A stretch of 64,000 nt of DNA from Flavilitoribacter nigricans DSM 23189 = NBRC 102662 (lineage in GTDB: Bacteria; Bacteroidota; Bacteroidia; Chitinophagales; Saprospiraceae): contig NZ_PDUD01000023.1 of NCBI RefSeq assembly GCF_002646595.1, positions 245,913-309,912 on the forward strand, read 5' to 3'. The notes under the pieces are model-generated. The model was not told where the DNA came from, made no database searches, and saw only the letters and a list, made by a program, of their open reading frames with translations. The translations under genes and the position numbers were made by a program. Below, piece after piece: positions 1-8,851 of this stretch (its first letter is position 1; each line of letters begins with the position of its first letter).

Positions 1-1148
1 TGATCGATCGCTGCATAAAATCTAGTTTCAAAGTGGCTGATTTTGACCGGGCTTAAAAAATTAAGTTGAAGCCAGAAGATATTTTTTTCACTGGTAATTA
101 CATCTTCCTTTATTATCGATATCTCTTTCGTACTCTCCCAGTCAAAAATCGTATGACACTTACAGAAATCCTCGAGATAATCCAGTTTGCTGTTAGAAGC
201 AATAGCAAGAAATTCAGGATCTGAATCAGTCTTGTTATTGTTGGGCTGAATAGAGATAAAATTTTTTCTGGTTTTAAGATTTAGTGTTTCACTTATAGAA
301 CGATGATAAGTGCTTTGTTCCAGATCGTTTGTTATTCCCAACTCGATGGTAGTTGGTTGTCCATTGAAATATGCACTTCCTTCCGTGATGGAGTGCAATA
401 AAACCTGATTATCTGCTGTGGTGTAAGTGTCAGAAAAATCAATAAATAATACCAATTTTGCAAGGTTTTTTAACGTCTCTGGAGCTTCAATACCAATTAA
501 GATGTTAGTAATTACCTGATCGGTGTCGATGTTTTGTGCACTTATATTTCTGAAACGATTACTATAATTGGCTTTATAACAACATTGATTGGTAAGCAAA
601 AATTTGATTTGCCCCTTAAAGAGGTGTGTTGTCACCAAAGGAGAAAAGAATATCTTCCTCTCCGCTTGACTCATTGGATCAATTTTAGAAAAGTATAAAG
701 TGTCCTGTTTGGAAAGCGTTATATAATCTTTGTTCACACTTGCCTTTGCTACGCCATAGGCAGGTATAGGTCCGGTTTCTTCATCGGGAATCAAAGTTTT
801 CGCCATGTTGAGCATTAAGTGCTCGATCCTAGTATTTAATTCGAAGTAAACATGCTCGATTTCAGTCGCTAAAGCTCCTGCCATTTTTTCCACTAAGGGA
901 TCATACCTGTCGGCTGATTTTCCCCATTCCTGGTACATAGATTGTAGAAGAAGATCTCGAATGGCCGCCGCGCTTTTTGAGTTTTGCAAACGGGGTCGAT
1001 GGTCATCGAGACTGACTTTTTTCAGATCATCATTTATGGCTTTAGCCAACTCTTCAATGATCGGTTCATATTTTAGGTAACTGATTCCAAATTTCCGCTC
1101 CAGAATCTGAGAAATAATTTTTCCAATAACTTTTTGCTGTTCATTCAT
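1..1148 (-). CDS. tssF: TssF-like T6SS baseplate protein (partial, C-terminus beyond left edge)
   Basis: The reading frame is open from an ATG at 1148 to the left edge, giving about 382 residues of an N-terminal part. It starts MNEQQKVIGKIISQILERKF and contains the stretch ATEIEHVYFELNTRIEHLML followed by IPDEETGPIPAYGVA, the N-terminal layout of TssF/VasA baseplate proteins. TssF joins TssE, TssG and TssK in the T6SS baseplate, a cytoplasmic phage-baseplate-like complex docked on the inner membrane. The start codon overlaps the tssE stop by 4 bases (ATGA), so translation is probably coupled. Family assignment rests on this motif pattern and on position directly after tssE. The rest of the gene must lie outside the window. 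Confidence 0.8.
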   Translation of the reverse strand, partial: MNEQQKVIGKIISQILERKFGISYLKYEPIIEELAKAINDDLKKVSLDDHRPRLQNSKSAAAIRDLLLQSMYQEWGKSADRYDPLVEKMAGALATEIEHVYFELNTRIEHLMLNMAKTLIPDEETGPIPAYGVAKASVNKDYITLSKQDTLYFSKIDPMSQAERKIFFSPLVTTHLFKGQIKFLLTNQCCYKANYSNRFRNISAQNIDTDQVITNILIGIEAPETLKNLAKLVLFIDFSDTYTTADNQVLLHSITEGSAYFNGQPTTIELGITNDLEQSTYHRSISETLNLKTRKNFISIQPNNNKTDSDPEFLAIASNSKLDYLEDFCKCHTIFDWESTKEISIIKEDVITSEKNIFWLQLNFLSPVKISHFETRFYAAID

Positions 1149-1690
1149 TTCCGGAGGTATGGCGGTTTAGTTGGAAGTTCAAAGGTTCGTTCAAAGTCAT
1201 CAAAAGACCTTTTCTTTTCATTCTCAAAATAATGACCTTCCACTTTGATAATTAATTCAATTTTAAGCTGCTTTTTAAATTCATTTTTTAAATCAACCCG
1301 TTTTGTTTCTTTTTTCACAATAGAAACAAAATCAACTTTATGCCCTAAATCATCTATATTTTGAAAGAGTCTCGATTCATGTTTGATAATAGAGTTTTCT
1401 AGTGAATTTCTTATCACTGTCTTCACATTATCGTGCCACTCAAGTATTTGCTTGCCCTCTTTAGGAAAAAAGGTTTTGAAGATGGAATTATTAATATCAG
1501 CATCAGGCATATAAAAATCAAAAAGACGGAGGGCAGAACCAAAAGAAGGCGAATGATGATAGGCACCGAGCCAGGTCAGCAACATCACATCTAAATGTTG
1601 TTTTATCGATTCTTCAATTCCTACCTTATCTCTTTCTGCGGTTCCTTCCATCAGTTGAGTGGCAGATAAAGGAAGCGAATAATAACGCAT
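1145..1690 (-). CDS. tssE: TssE-like gp25 baseplate wedge protein
   Basis: This 181-residue protein belongs by pattern to the GPW/gp25 family (TssE). Near the N-terminus it has GIEESIKQHLDVMLLTWLGA followed by a short turn and SFGSALRLFDF, the region where gp25-like proteins carry their conserved 'lysozyme-like' core. The C-terminal part is rich in Lys and Glu. TssE is a baseplate wedge subunit that nucleates sheath polymerisation in the cytoplasm. It sits 4 bases after vgrG and overlaps tssF by 4 bases, so vgrG-tssE-tssF read as one transcript. Its length is somewhat above the usual 130-160 residues, which is acceptable for Bacteroidetes T6SSiii proteins. Confidence 0.8.
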   Translation of the reverse strand: MRYYSLPLSATQLMEGTAERDKVGIEESIKQHLDVMLLTWLGAYHHSPSFGSALRLFDFYMPDADINNSIFKTFFPKEGKQILEWHDNVKTVIRNSLENSIIKHESRLFQNIDDLGHKVDFVSIVKKETKRVDLKNEFKKQLKIELIIKVEGHYFENEKKRSFDDFERTFELPTKPPYLRK

Positions 1691-1694
1691 AATG

Positions 1695-3527
1695 TTAGGA
1701 ATTTAAGTTTATTGTCTTACCACTAACATTCGTATCGCTGACGCTTTTTACGGTTACGCTTCCCTGCGAATCGATCGTGGCGCTGGAATCTGAATTGACG
1801 TTTATGTCCTTGCTATTCATGGAAATAGTACCATCAGCTGCTGTAGCAGTGATGGAGGGACTATTGATCTCCACTTTCTCTGAACCGTCTATCACAATAG
1901 AAGCTGAGCTAAGACTTATAGAACTGTCAGCAGATATACTAACAGAAGAACCAGCGGATATATTAACTGTTTTATCGGATTTAATGGTTATAGTAGGCGA
2001 ACCGTCTAAAGTTAGGATAATCTCGTTTTTTCCGTCAGGGTTACTAATCTTTACGGTTTCTTTGCCACCATCGTCACTAAAGAATATTAAATTGCCGCTT
2101 CGGGTTTTGATCGCTTTGGATTTATTTTCCGGATCAAAAAATTCCGGTTTTGCTGCACCGTGATAAAATCCACCTGTAACATAGGGGAAATCAGGATTAT
2201 CTTGTTCAAATTCAACCCAAACGAAGTCGTCGATCTCCGGGGTAAAAGCAGCACCTTTTTTGCCGCCGGTAGAGGATGAAATAACCTTTATCCAGGGCAT
2301 TTTTTCATCTTTTTCTTTTTGCCAGTTGAATTTGACTTTTACCCTGCCCAACTTCTTATCGTCATCCAACTTAAACACGGAAGCAGCTTGTGCCTCACAA
2401 TGGGGTTCAATTACAAATTCATTTAAAGGTGGAAATTCCAATTCTTCCGGTACTGCTTCGAAAGTGTTAACGTAATTTTCCCCGGTTTCACTAATCTCGT
2501 GCTCAATTGCTGTAATGATAAATTTCCCGTAATCTTCCCCGTCCTCTAATGTATTATCCTTAATAGCGATTTTATTTCCAATTCGCAATTTGGATTCTAA
2601 ACTTGATCCACCTAAAATGACCATCTCATTGACAGCATTTGCTGTTCTCTTTTGAGCCAGATACTTCAACTGTTTTTCTTCCAAACTTGGTGTAACGGGG
2701 AATTGTGTTTTCACTGTACCTTTATAGGCTTCTTCTTTTGAGGCGTCGTACGCCAGCTTGGTCAATTTAGACATAGCACCCGAAAATGCAGCAGGGGCCT
2801 CCGGAAACTTTTGATTTACATAGTCGTAACCTTTTAGATTGAAGTCAATCGCCTGAATCTTAGCTGATAAATTAAAATCATTTAGATTGTTATTGAGAAA
2901 TAACGTTGTTTCTTCTCCCTCAGGTAATTTACCAAACACAAATTGATCACCATTATAAAAAAACCAGGCACCGAACTTATTGCCAAGCCGGCAGAAAAAT
3001 TCATAATTGCTTTCCTTATATTGGACTAAATAAGGAATAGCATCAGTGTAGGCAGGGTCCACTGCTGCGGCCTGACATTCTTTGATGGCGGAACCAGTAT
3101 ACTGGTCGAAAATACTGTTGATAATCTCCTTGAGCCCTTTGTCACAAAAAGAGGCAACATGATCACCCTCATCCATTAGTTTACTCAAACCTTCTCCAAC
3201 AATCAGCAGCGTGTCACCGGATCTTCCTCTTCTTTCCAAAGATAAGCCTGTTACCATTCCAAGAAATAAATTGGTTTTGGTCAATTGAGGAACAGATAGA
3301 GAAAAATCCGTTTCTTTAAGCTCAATCCGAACAAATTTGCCAATGTAGTCTTTTGCCTTTTGAAGCAAAAGACCTTTTCTTGGTTTGGTATCAATACTAA
3401 TGCGGAAGATATGATGTGTATCATAGCTTTGTTTTAAGTTTAAGTGGTCATAAGAAAGGGTTTGACCATCAATCGTAATTTCCGCAATCACTTTTTTTGT
3501 GCTCATCAGTGGTTGATTGTTCTTCAA
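1695..3527 (-). CDS. vgrG: VgrG spike protein (TssI)
   Basis: A 610-residue VgrG. The N-terminal half matches the gp27-like hub (for example YKESNYEFFCRLGNKFGAWF, a hallmark of VgrG/phage late-control D proteins). A gp5-like OB-fold follows (GRVKVKFNWQKEKDEKMPWI and DFVWVEFEQDNPDFPYVTGG). The last about 120 residues are a Ser/Asp/Val-rich repetitive stretch expected to form the triple-stranded beta-helix needle. No extra C-terminal effector domain is visible, so cargo should be carried on the tip, for instance by the PAAR-like Rhs protein encoded upstream. VgrG trimers cap the Hcp tube and puncture the target cell. The gene lies between hcp and tssE on the same strand. Confidence 0.93.
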   Translation of the reverse strand: MKNNQPLMSTKKVIAEITIDGQTLSYDHLNLKQSYDTHHIFRISIDTKPRKGLLLQKAKDYIGKFVRIELKETDFSLSVPQLTKTNLFLGMVTGLSLERRGRSGDTLLIVGEGLSKLMDEGDHVASFCDKGLKEIINSIFDQYTGSAIKECQAAAVDPAYTDAIPYLVQYKESNYEFFCRLGNKFGAWFFYNGDQFVFGKLPEGEETTLFLNNNLNDFNLSAKIQAIDFNLKGYDYVNQKFPEAPAAFSGAMSKLTKLAYDASKEEAYKGTVKTQFPVTPSLEEKQLKYLAQKRTANAVNEMVILGGSSLESKLRIGNKIAIKDNTLEDGEDYGKFIITAIEHEISETGENYVNTFEAVPEELEFPPLNEFVIEPHCEAQAASVFKLDDDKKLGRVKVKFNWQKEKDEKMPWIKVISSSTGGKKGAAFTPEIDDFVWVEFEQDNPDFPYVTGGFYHGAAKPEFFDPENKSKAIKTRSGNLIFFSDDGGKETVKISNPDGKNEIILTLDGSPTITIKSDKTVNISAGSSVSISADSSISLSSASIVIDGSEKVEINSPSITATAADGTISMNSKDINVNSDSSATIDSQGSVTVKSVSDTNVSGKTINLNS

Positions 3528-3854
3528 GCATGAGTTAGGTGAACCAGTAGTTAAAATATGACAAAAAGCATATGCAAAACCACTACAGTACCTTCATCTC
3601 GAGGCAATGAGTTGTCTTAAGATATAGGAGAACATAGCGTTGCGATCCAATCACTGTCCTGGAAAAAAAATGTTGCACCAAATAAAGCTTTGGCAATTCA
3701 TAAATTTCTGACAAATGATGAGCGACACTTTACAAATCAATGTCTTAAGAATAAGACAAAGGATAGTTTTAACAATTCAGACCACTATTTGCAGTTATCA
3801 TCCCGAATGCTCTCATTGCTCTGGACTAATTGAAAACTTGAAAGGAGTCATCCT
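3528..3854. other. Intergenic region between hcp and vgrG
   Basis: About 330 bases without a convincing gene. It is AT-rich and could carry the vgrG promoter and the hcp terminator, but I found no clear hairpin with a T-run and no clear Bacteroidetes -7/-33 pair on the minus strand. Confidence 0.5.
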
Positions 3855-4250
3855 TTAAACCTGCGGCCAATCCCACTTAAATTCCACACCTTCAATTTTT
3901 ATCTCTTTTGCCGTCATTTTGAATACTTCAGTAATTTGGCGAGTGCCTGATTCAGAGTATTCAATCGAATACTCTACTACATAAGCATCCGTTAACTCAA
4001 TAGTAATACTTGTCATTTGACCATCAATTTCTTCCTTTATTTCGATGGTAATGCTTTCGGCCGAGCGCTTTGAGTACCAATCTACCACTGCTTTTGAGCT
4101 AAATAATGGGTTCCTTTTGACCTGGATCAAAGCAGGTTTAACCGGACCCGAAGGACGCCCCCGATCATCTCTTTCTCTAGTAAATTTCTCAAACCCGATT
4201 TCATCGATTGCGATATCCGCACCTTGAATCTTAATAATACAGTTAGCCAT
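3855..4250 (-). CDS. hcp: Hcp tube protein (TssD)
   Basis: A 131-residue protein of the Hcp/TssD type found in Bacteroidetes T6SS. It starts MANCIIKIQGADIAIDEIGF and alternates short beta-strands throughout (ITIEIKEEIDGQMTSITIEL). It ends in EVFKMTAKEIKIEG, compatible with the hexameric ring-forming beta-barrel. Hcp rings stack into the inner tube that is expelled by sheath contraction, and Hcp can also chaperone small effectors. The gene stands apart from tssC by about 200 bases and from vgrG by about 330 bases, which suggests its own promoter, as is common for this highly expressed component. A 16-bp palindrome lies just upstream. Confidence 0.88.
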   Translation of the reverse strand: MANCIIKIQGADIAIDEIGFEKFTRERDDRGRPSGPVKPALIQVKRNPLFSSKAVVDWYSKRSAESITIEIKEEIDGQMTSITIELTDAYVVEYSIEYSESGTRQITEVFKMTAKEIKIEGVEFKWDWPQV

Positions 4251-4286
4251 TTTAGTAGGTTTTATAAGATTTTATTCAAAGGGTTA

Positions 4287-4302
4287 GTCAAAATATTTTG
4301 AC
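4287..4302. promoter_or_regulatory. Perfect 16-bp palindrome upstream of hcp
   Basis: GTCAAAATATTTTGAC is perfectly self-complementary and lies about 37 bases upstream of the hcp start codon, in an AT-rich stretch where a promoter would be expected. It could be an operator for a dimeric regulator, but no regulator can be assigned. Confidence 0.35.
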
Positions 4303-4451
4303 AACTGTAGCTTGATTCGAAATAAAATCTGATGGTTAAAAAATAACAAATTTAAAATCAGCCTATTACTAGTAATCAATGAGATCTTGCCAATATTATG
4401 CTGATAAAGAATCAAATGAACCTCTTCGCAAATCAGCGCCAGGTTTTCATT

Positions 4452-5747
4452 TTATTCAATATCTAATTGTTCCTTAGCCCGATCCCTAGAGGATATGAAC
4501 TTATAGGTAAACAATCGGATGGCATAGAGATAGGTGATCGCCAGTTGAATATCAATTCGATCCGGTGATGCATTGTTCCGATCAAAGAACTCCACCGATC
4601 CCTCCTCAATGATACCTGCTTTCGAGATCTTCTTCAGAAAATCCGCCACCTGTCGGTTAATTTCTCTAAGCACTTTTTTTTCCGTTAAATTAAATACGCA
4701 TTTTCGTAAGTGATCATTCAGACATCTGGCTATCCAATCCCGCACCCGGACAATGGCGTATTGTTGGAAATCTTCATTTGGTCCCTTGTACGTAGTCCAC
4801 ATACCGAAAGGCATATCCTGTTCCCAAGCGTTCAGCAAGGGAATGATCCCCTTCCCCTTAAATAGTGTAACTTCAGGGTCGGTAACGTTAAAAGCTAATT
4901 CAGATACGCCTTTTAAGCTGCTATGCATATATCCCGCAACGGGTTGCGAAATCTTAGTGACGTACATACGCCCGCCTACCGCAGCAGCCGGAGAAAGTTT
5001 CATGCCGTCTTTAGCCAGGATCGTATTGGCGAAGACCACCACGTGACTCCACTCCGTAGAGGGGCCTCCTATTTTTTCCATTTCAAGAAAGGAAAAGGTA
5101 TCCGCCACACTGGTCAGATCATCGCGGTAATTCGTGACGAAAAGGGTTCGATTTTTTTCCGCTAAACCTGCAAATCTGGCCAGCAATTCGCTACCCGGAA
5201 AAGTAGGACAAACAATATATCCTACACTTTCACCTTGGTCAACCGCTTCAAAACGCTTACTTACCTCTCGGTCTAGCGCTTTGTACAACTCGTCATCTGG
5301 ATCTTTCTTAAGCAGATTTTCGTTGTATACCAAAATAGAAAGATCATCTAATTTTTCCTGTCCTGTATTTTTGTAGAACAGGTCTAGTTGGCGAAGCGGT
5401 TTTTCGTATTTAGCCGTTTCAGCTAATATTTTTTGCTCGTTGTCCTTAAGGATCTGGATCAAAGCAGCCACTTTTTCCTGACCTTTTGCCGCAAACTCTT
5501 CCACCGAGCCGGATTCTTTGATTAGATCCCGTAGAGCGATCAGCATCAGTTTTATCTCCTGCCGGGAATCAGCAAAATTACTCTCGTGGATAAAGGAATT
5601 GCGAACAGCCTCCGAGATCTTACTTTCGTCCGGGTCTAAAAACTTGATTTGTCCGTGCAAGTCTTTAATAATATTAAACTGCCTGTGTTTTTTTACTTTC
5701 GCAAGTCTTTCCCTACCTTCTTCGACAGTATATTTACGTTCGGTCAT
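4452..5747 (-). CDS. tssC: TssC contractile sheath large subunit
   Basis: A 431-residue protein with the sheath-subunit features of TssC. It has the central GGPSTEWSHVVVFANTILA block and FGMWTTYKGPNEDFQQYAIV. A C-terminal helical segment, VRDWIARCLNDHLRKCVFNL, precedes the conserved sheath C-terminus. TssB and TssC heterodimers polymerise into the cytoplasmic sheath that contracts to propel the Hcp tube. The gene follows tssB after 39 bases on the same strand, the usual tssBC order. The size is slightly below the about 490 residues of proteobacterial TssC and fits Bacteroidetes T6SSiii homologues. Confidence 0.88.
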   Translation of the reverse strand: MTERKYTVEEGRERLAKVKKHRQFNIIKDLHGQIKFLDPDESKISEAVRNSFIHESNFADSRQEIKLMLIALRDLIKESGSVEEFAAKGQEKVAALIQILKDNEQKILAETAKYEKPLRQLDLFYKNTGQEKLDDLSILVYNENLLKKDPDDELYKALDREVSKRFEAVDQGESVGYIVCPTFPGSELLARFAGLAEKNRTLFVTNYRDDLTSVADTFSFLEMEKIGGPSTEWSHVVVFANTILAKDGMKLSPAAAVGGRMYVTKISQPVAGYMHSSLKGVSELAFNVTDPEVTLFKGKGIIPLLNAWEQDMPFGMWTTYKGPNEDFQQYAIVRVRDWIARCLNDHLRKCVFNLTEKKVLREINRQVADFLKKISKAGIIEEGSVEFFDRNNASPDRIDIQLAITYLYAIRLFTYKFISSRDRAKEQLDIE

Positions 5748-5786
5748 AGTTTTATTTTGAAGTTGAAACGAAAAGTAGCGAGTTGT

Positions 5787-6311
5787 CTACTCTCCAAGCT
5801 CATCAATAAAGAAATCCAGGTAGTTCACAAAATCTTCCTTCAGTGTTTCATTACCTTCTTCAAAGAGTGATTTCAATTTTACATTGGCTTCCAGGCGCTC
5901 CGGACTAACCAGTTTTTGTAAAGCGTCTTTAATAATTTGAATATTCTTCAGCTCGCTGACTTTTTTGATAATTTCGCTCATCTGGAAGTCAGACATTTTT
6001 TCGAACTTCAAGGTCACTGATTCGTAAGGGTTCTCTTCATCTCCGGTTTTAACATCTATTTCGAAACTCAAATTCAACTTCTCCAACACGGCTGAAAAGG
6101 TTTTAAAATCCTTGCCATGGATGTAAAAAGGTTCATCTTCCAAATCCGGTAAATGAAGCATGAAAACCGGATTATTAGGATTGAGTAAATTAAAACTGAT
6201 ACCGGTTGGAGCGTCCGATACATCCACTGCTCCCACCACCTTGTCGAGATCTATCATGCAAAGTTGTTTTGTTTCTTGGAAAATAATATTATTACTTGCT
6301 TTATTGCGCAA
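5787..6311 (-). CDS. tssB: TssB contractile sheath small subunit
   Basis: A 174-residue TssB/VipA-like protein. It lies between clpV (17 bases upstream) and tssC (39 bases downstream), and this position is the strongest evidence. The sequence shows the mixed beta/alpha N-terminal half (YIHGKDFKTFSAVLEKLNLS, VTLKFEKMSDF). A C-terminal helix bundle follows (IIKKVSELKNIQIIKDALQK), similar to the DFxPxxI region of TssB that intertwines with TssC. Its job is to build the contractile sheath with TssC and to expose the ClpV recognition helix for recycling. The canonical motif is only loosely recognisable, as in other T6SSiii sheath proteins. Confidence 0.8.
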   Translation of the reverse strand: MRNKASNNIIFQETKQLCMIDLDKVVGAVDVSDAPTGISFNLLNPNNPVFMLHLPDLEDEPFYIHGKDFKTFSAVLEKLNLSFEIDVKTGDEENPYESVTLKFEKMSDFQMSEIIKKVSELKNIQIIKDALQKLVSPERLEANVKLKSLFEEGNETLKEDFVNYLDFFIDELGE

Positions 6312-6328
6312 ATAAGGTGAAAAATTTC

Positions 6329-8812
6329 TTAAAGTACATTAAATGCCAATTTTTCTTTGAAATTTACTTCCAAAACATCTCCTTTCTCTAACTTTCCTTC
6401 AATTATCAAATTAGCTACCGGCGTTCCAATCTGTTCTTTCACAGTATCTCTCAGCGGGCGTGCACCAAACAGTTTATTAAAGCCGATACTAATAAGATGT
6501 TCCTTTGCCTCTTCACTCACTTTGAGGTCAATCTCTTGTTTGTTTAATAATTTAGCGAACCGATCAATTTGAATATTGAGCACTTTCAAGGCCACATCTG
6601 TAGATAAAGGCGCAAAGGGAATGATCTTAATTCTTCGATAGACGAATTCCCTGCGAAAGACTTTGTTGTTCTTTTCGTCTTTCAGTCCGATCAAATATTC
6701 TTTCAGCTCATTTTCGGTAGGAGGCCGGCCTTTCTCAAATGCAGTTTCAATCCATTCACTGCCTGCATTCGAAGTAAAAATGATAACCGCCTTGGTGAAA
6801 TCTCCCACCTTTCCCAAGCGGTCGGTCAGTTTGCCTTCCTCCAGTATCTGGAGAAAAATTTTGTAGACGTCCGGATGAGCCTTTTCGATTTCATCAAATA
6901 AAATGACGGAATAGGGTTTCTGACGAATTTTATTGATCAATAGGCCACCTTCTTCGTGCCCGACAAAGCCGGCCGGTGCTCCCAACAGCGTTTCTACGGT
7001 ATGCTCTTGCATGAATTCTGACATGTCGAATCGGATCATGGCCTCTTCGTGATCAAACAAAAATTCAGCTATGGCTTTCGCTAATTCTGTTTTTCCAGTG
7101 CCCGTCGGCCCAGTAAAGAAAAAGGCACCTATGGGCTCGTTATCTTCTTTCAAGCCGGCCCTTGATCTTTGCAAAGTTTTGGCGACCACTTCCAGCGCCT
7201 CATCTTGCCCAACCACCCTTTTTTTCAAAACTTCTGTTAAATTAAGCCATTTCTCTGATTCTTTAGCTTTAATTTTTCCTAGCGGCACCCCCGATTGGTT
7301 GGCGATCGCTGCTGTGATATCATCACTAATTATGTGCTCTTTTTGATTAGTCGATTTTTCGGAAAGCAAGGCGAGCGTTTTTTCTATTTCTCCCGATAAT
7401 GCAGCTGGCGAGTTGAATCCTCTCAGCGCTTCAAAATCAACGTGATCCTGCAACAGCAGGAAACTTATTTTATCCTCAATGGCATCAACTACCCTATTTA
7501 ATTGACGCAAGGCAGTTGCCTCATCTTCTATTTTTTGGGCTTCCGATAATTGTTCTCTTATTTTCCCCAGTTCCTTTTCGGTAGTATCGTTCATTACATT
7601 GGCCGCAGACATAGCCAAGTCAATTATTTCGATGGCGGCTACCGGAAGCCTCTTCGATCCGATATATCTTTTGGCCAGATAGACTGCCTGTTTGGCAGCA
7701 GCATTATCAATATGCAGATGATGATAAGAAGAATATTTGGGCAAGAGTCCCTCTATCATTTCAACAGCGACTTCTTCGCTCGGCTCTTCAATGGTCAATT
7801 GGGTGAAGCGACGAGCAAAGGCAAAGTCTTTCTCTATGTATTTTTTATATTCTGTGTGGGTAGTAGCACCAATTAAGATAATTTCTCCTCTGGCTAATTC
7901 CGGTTTCAATAAATTCACAGCACCGGAACCGACAGAGCCCTTTTCATCCAGCAGCGTATGGATCTCGTCAATGAAGAGAATCGCGCGGCCCAATTCCTTA
8001 ATGGCTTGTAGCACTTTTTTTAACCGTTCTTCCACTTCTCCTTTAAAGGCACCCGCCACCAAGCTGCCGTTTACATCTAATTCAAAAATAGAGACTTCTT
8101 TCAGGATCATAGGTACGGTGTCGGCTAAAATCTCCAATGCCAAACCGCCGACCAAGGCCGTTTTCCCTACGCCAGGTTCCCCTACCAGTAGTACGTTTGG
8201 TGAGTTTCTTTTGCCCAGTATTTGCATTAATTTTTGCAATTCGGCGTCACGCCCCAAAACCGGATCAACTTTACCTTGCCGTGCCTTTTCCGTCAAATCT
8301 TCACAAAATCGATTCAAGGCCTTGGAAAGCTCCGTATTCGCATGTCTTTTCGGAGACAGGGTGGATTGGATTTGGTCGGCTTCTTTTTTTTGCGCCACCA
8401 TTCCCCTTAATTCTTCCTGGCTGATCGGGAAGCGCAGCAACTGTTCTGCGGTAAATGCGACCTCCGGTATACAAATAGCTTTTAAAACATGTAAGGGGGT
8501 AATGAGCGGAGCAAGATCTTTGGTTTTGATCGTATTCGCCTCTTTAAGCGTCTGTTGTACCCATTCGTCCGCCGGCGGGTCTTCCTCCGTTTTCGAAGTT
8601 TTGGGAAAGGTATCCATCCGAAATTCCGCCCAACTGCGCAGACTGAATATTTCTTTGTTGATCTGTTCTAAAAAGGGTAGCAATCCCGCATCTTCCTGTA
8701 AGATTCCCCAAAGCAGATGACCGGAAGAGAATTGGGCCTGCGATCTTTTGCGCGCCTCTCTTTGAGCAGATTGCACAGCCTGTTGGAGTGGTAGGGATAA
8801 GGGGTATTGCAT
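6329..8812 (-). CDS. clpV: ClpV-type AAA+ ATPase (TssH)
   Basis: An 827-residue class I Clp/Hsp100 ATPase. An N-terminal Clp repeat domain occupies roughly the first 140 residues. AAA1 has Walker A GEPGVGKT at about 211-218 and Walker B FIDEIH. A coiled-coil middle region follows. AAA2 has Walker A GPTGTGKT near residue 570, Walker B LFDEIEKAH and a C-terminal D2 small domain with GARPLRDTV. In T6SS clusters ClpV disassembles contracted TssBC sheaths so the subunits can be reused. Its place directly upstream of tssB, 17 bases away, supports TssH rather than the general disaggregase ClpB. Confidence 0.92.
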   Translation of the reverse strand: MQYPLSLPLQQAVQSAQREARKRSQAQFSSGHLLWGILQEDAGLLPFLEQINKEIFSLRSWAEFRMDTFPKTSKTEEDPPADEWVQQTLKEANTIKTKDLAPLITPLHVLKAICIPEVAFTAEQLLRFPISQEELRGMVAQKKEADQIQSTLSPKRHANTELSKALNRFCEDLTEKARQGKVDPVLGRDAELQKLMQILGKRNSPNVLLVGEPGVGKTALVGGLALEILADTVPMILKEVSIFELDVNGSLVAGAFKGEVEERLKKVLQAIKELGRAILFIDEIHTLLDEKGSVGSGAVNLLKPELARGEIILIGATTHTEYKKYIEKDFAFARRFTQLTIEEPSEEVAVEMIEGLLPKYSSYHHLHIDNAAAKQAVYLAKRYIGSKRLPVAAIEIIDLAMSAANVMNDTTEKELGKIREQLSEAQKIEDEATALRQLNRVVDAIEDKISFLLLQDHVDFEALRGFNSPAALSGEIEKTLALLSEKSTNQKEHIISDDITAAIANQSGVPLGKIKAKESEKWLNLTEVLKKRVVGQDEALEVVAKTLQRSRAGLKEDNEPIGAFFFTGPTGTGKTELAKAIAEFLFDHEEAMIRFDMSEFMQEHTVETLLGAPAGFVGHEEGGLLINKIRQKPYSVILFDEIEKAHPDVYKIFLQILEEGKLTDRLGKVGDFTKAVIIFTSNAGSEWIETAFEKGRPPTENELKEYLIGLKDEKNNKVFRREFVYRRIKIIPFAPLSTDVALKVLNIQIDRFAKLLNKQEIDLKVSEEAKEHLISIGFNKLFGARPLRDTVKEQIGTPVANLIIEGKLEKGDVLEVNFKEKLAFNVL

Positions 8813-8851
8813 ATTTTAGTTTTATTTTGTCCGCTTGAAAGACCAGATAAG

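Noticed and set aside
7737..8720. Long open frame on the plus strand opposite clpV
   Set aside because: It is a frame shadow of clpV; its translation is low-complexity Ser/Phe/Pro-rich with no motif, while the minus strand encodes an unambiguous AAA+ ATPase.
6329..8812. Calling this AAA+ protein the general chaperone ClpB
   Set aside because: It lies 17 bases before tssB inside a T6SS cluster and is shorter than most ClpB proteins; ClpV is the better reading.
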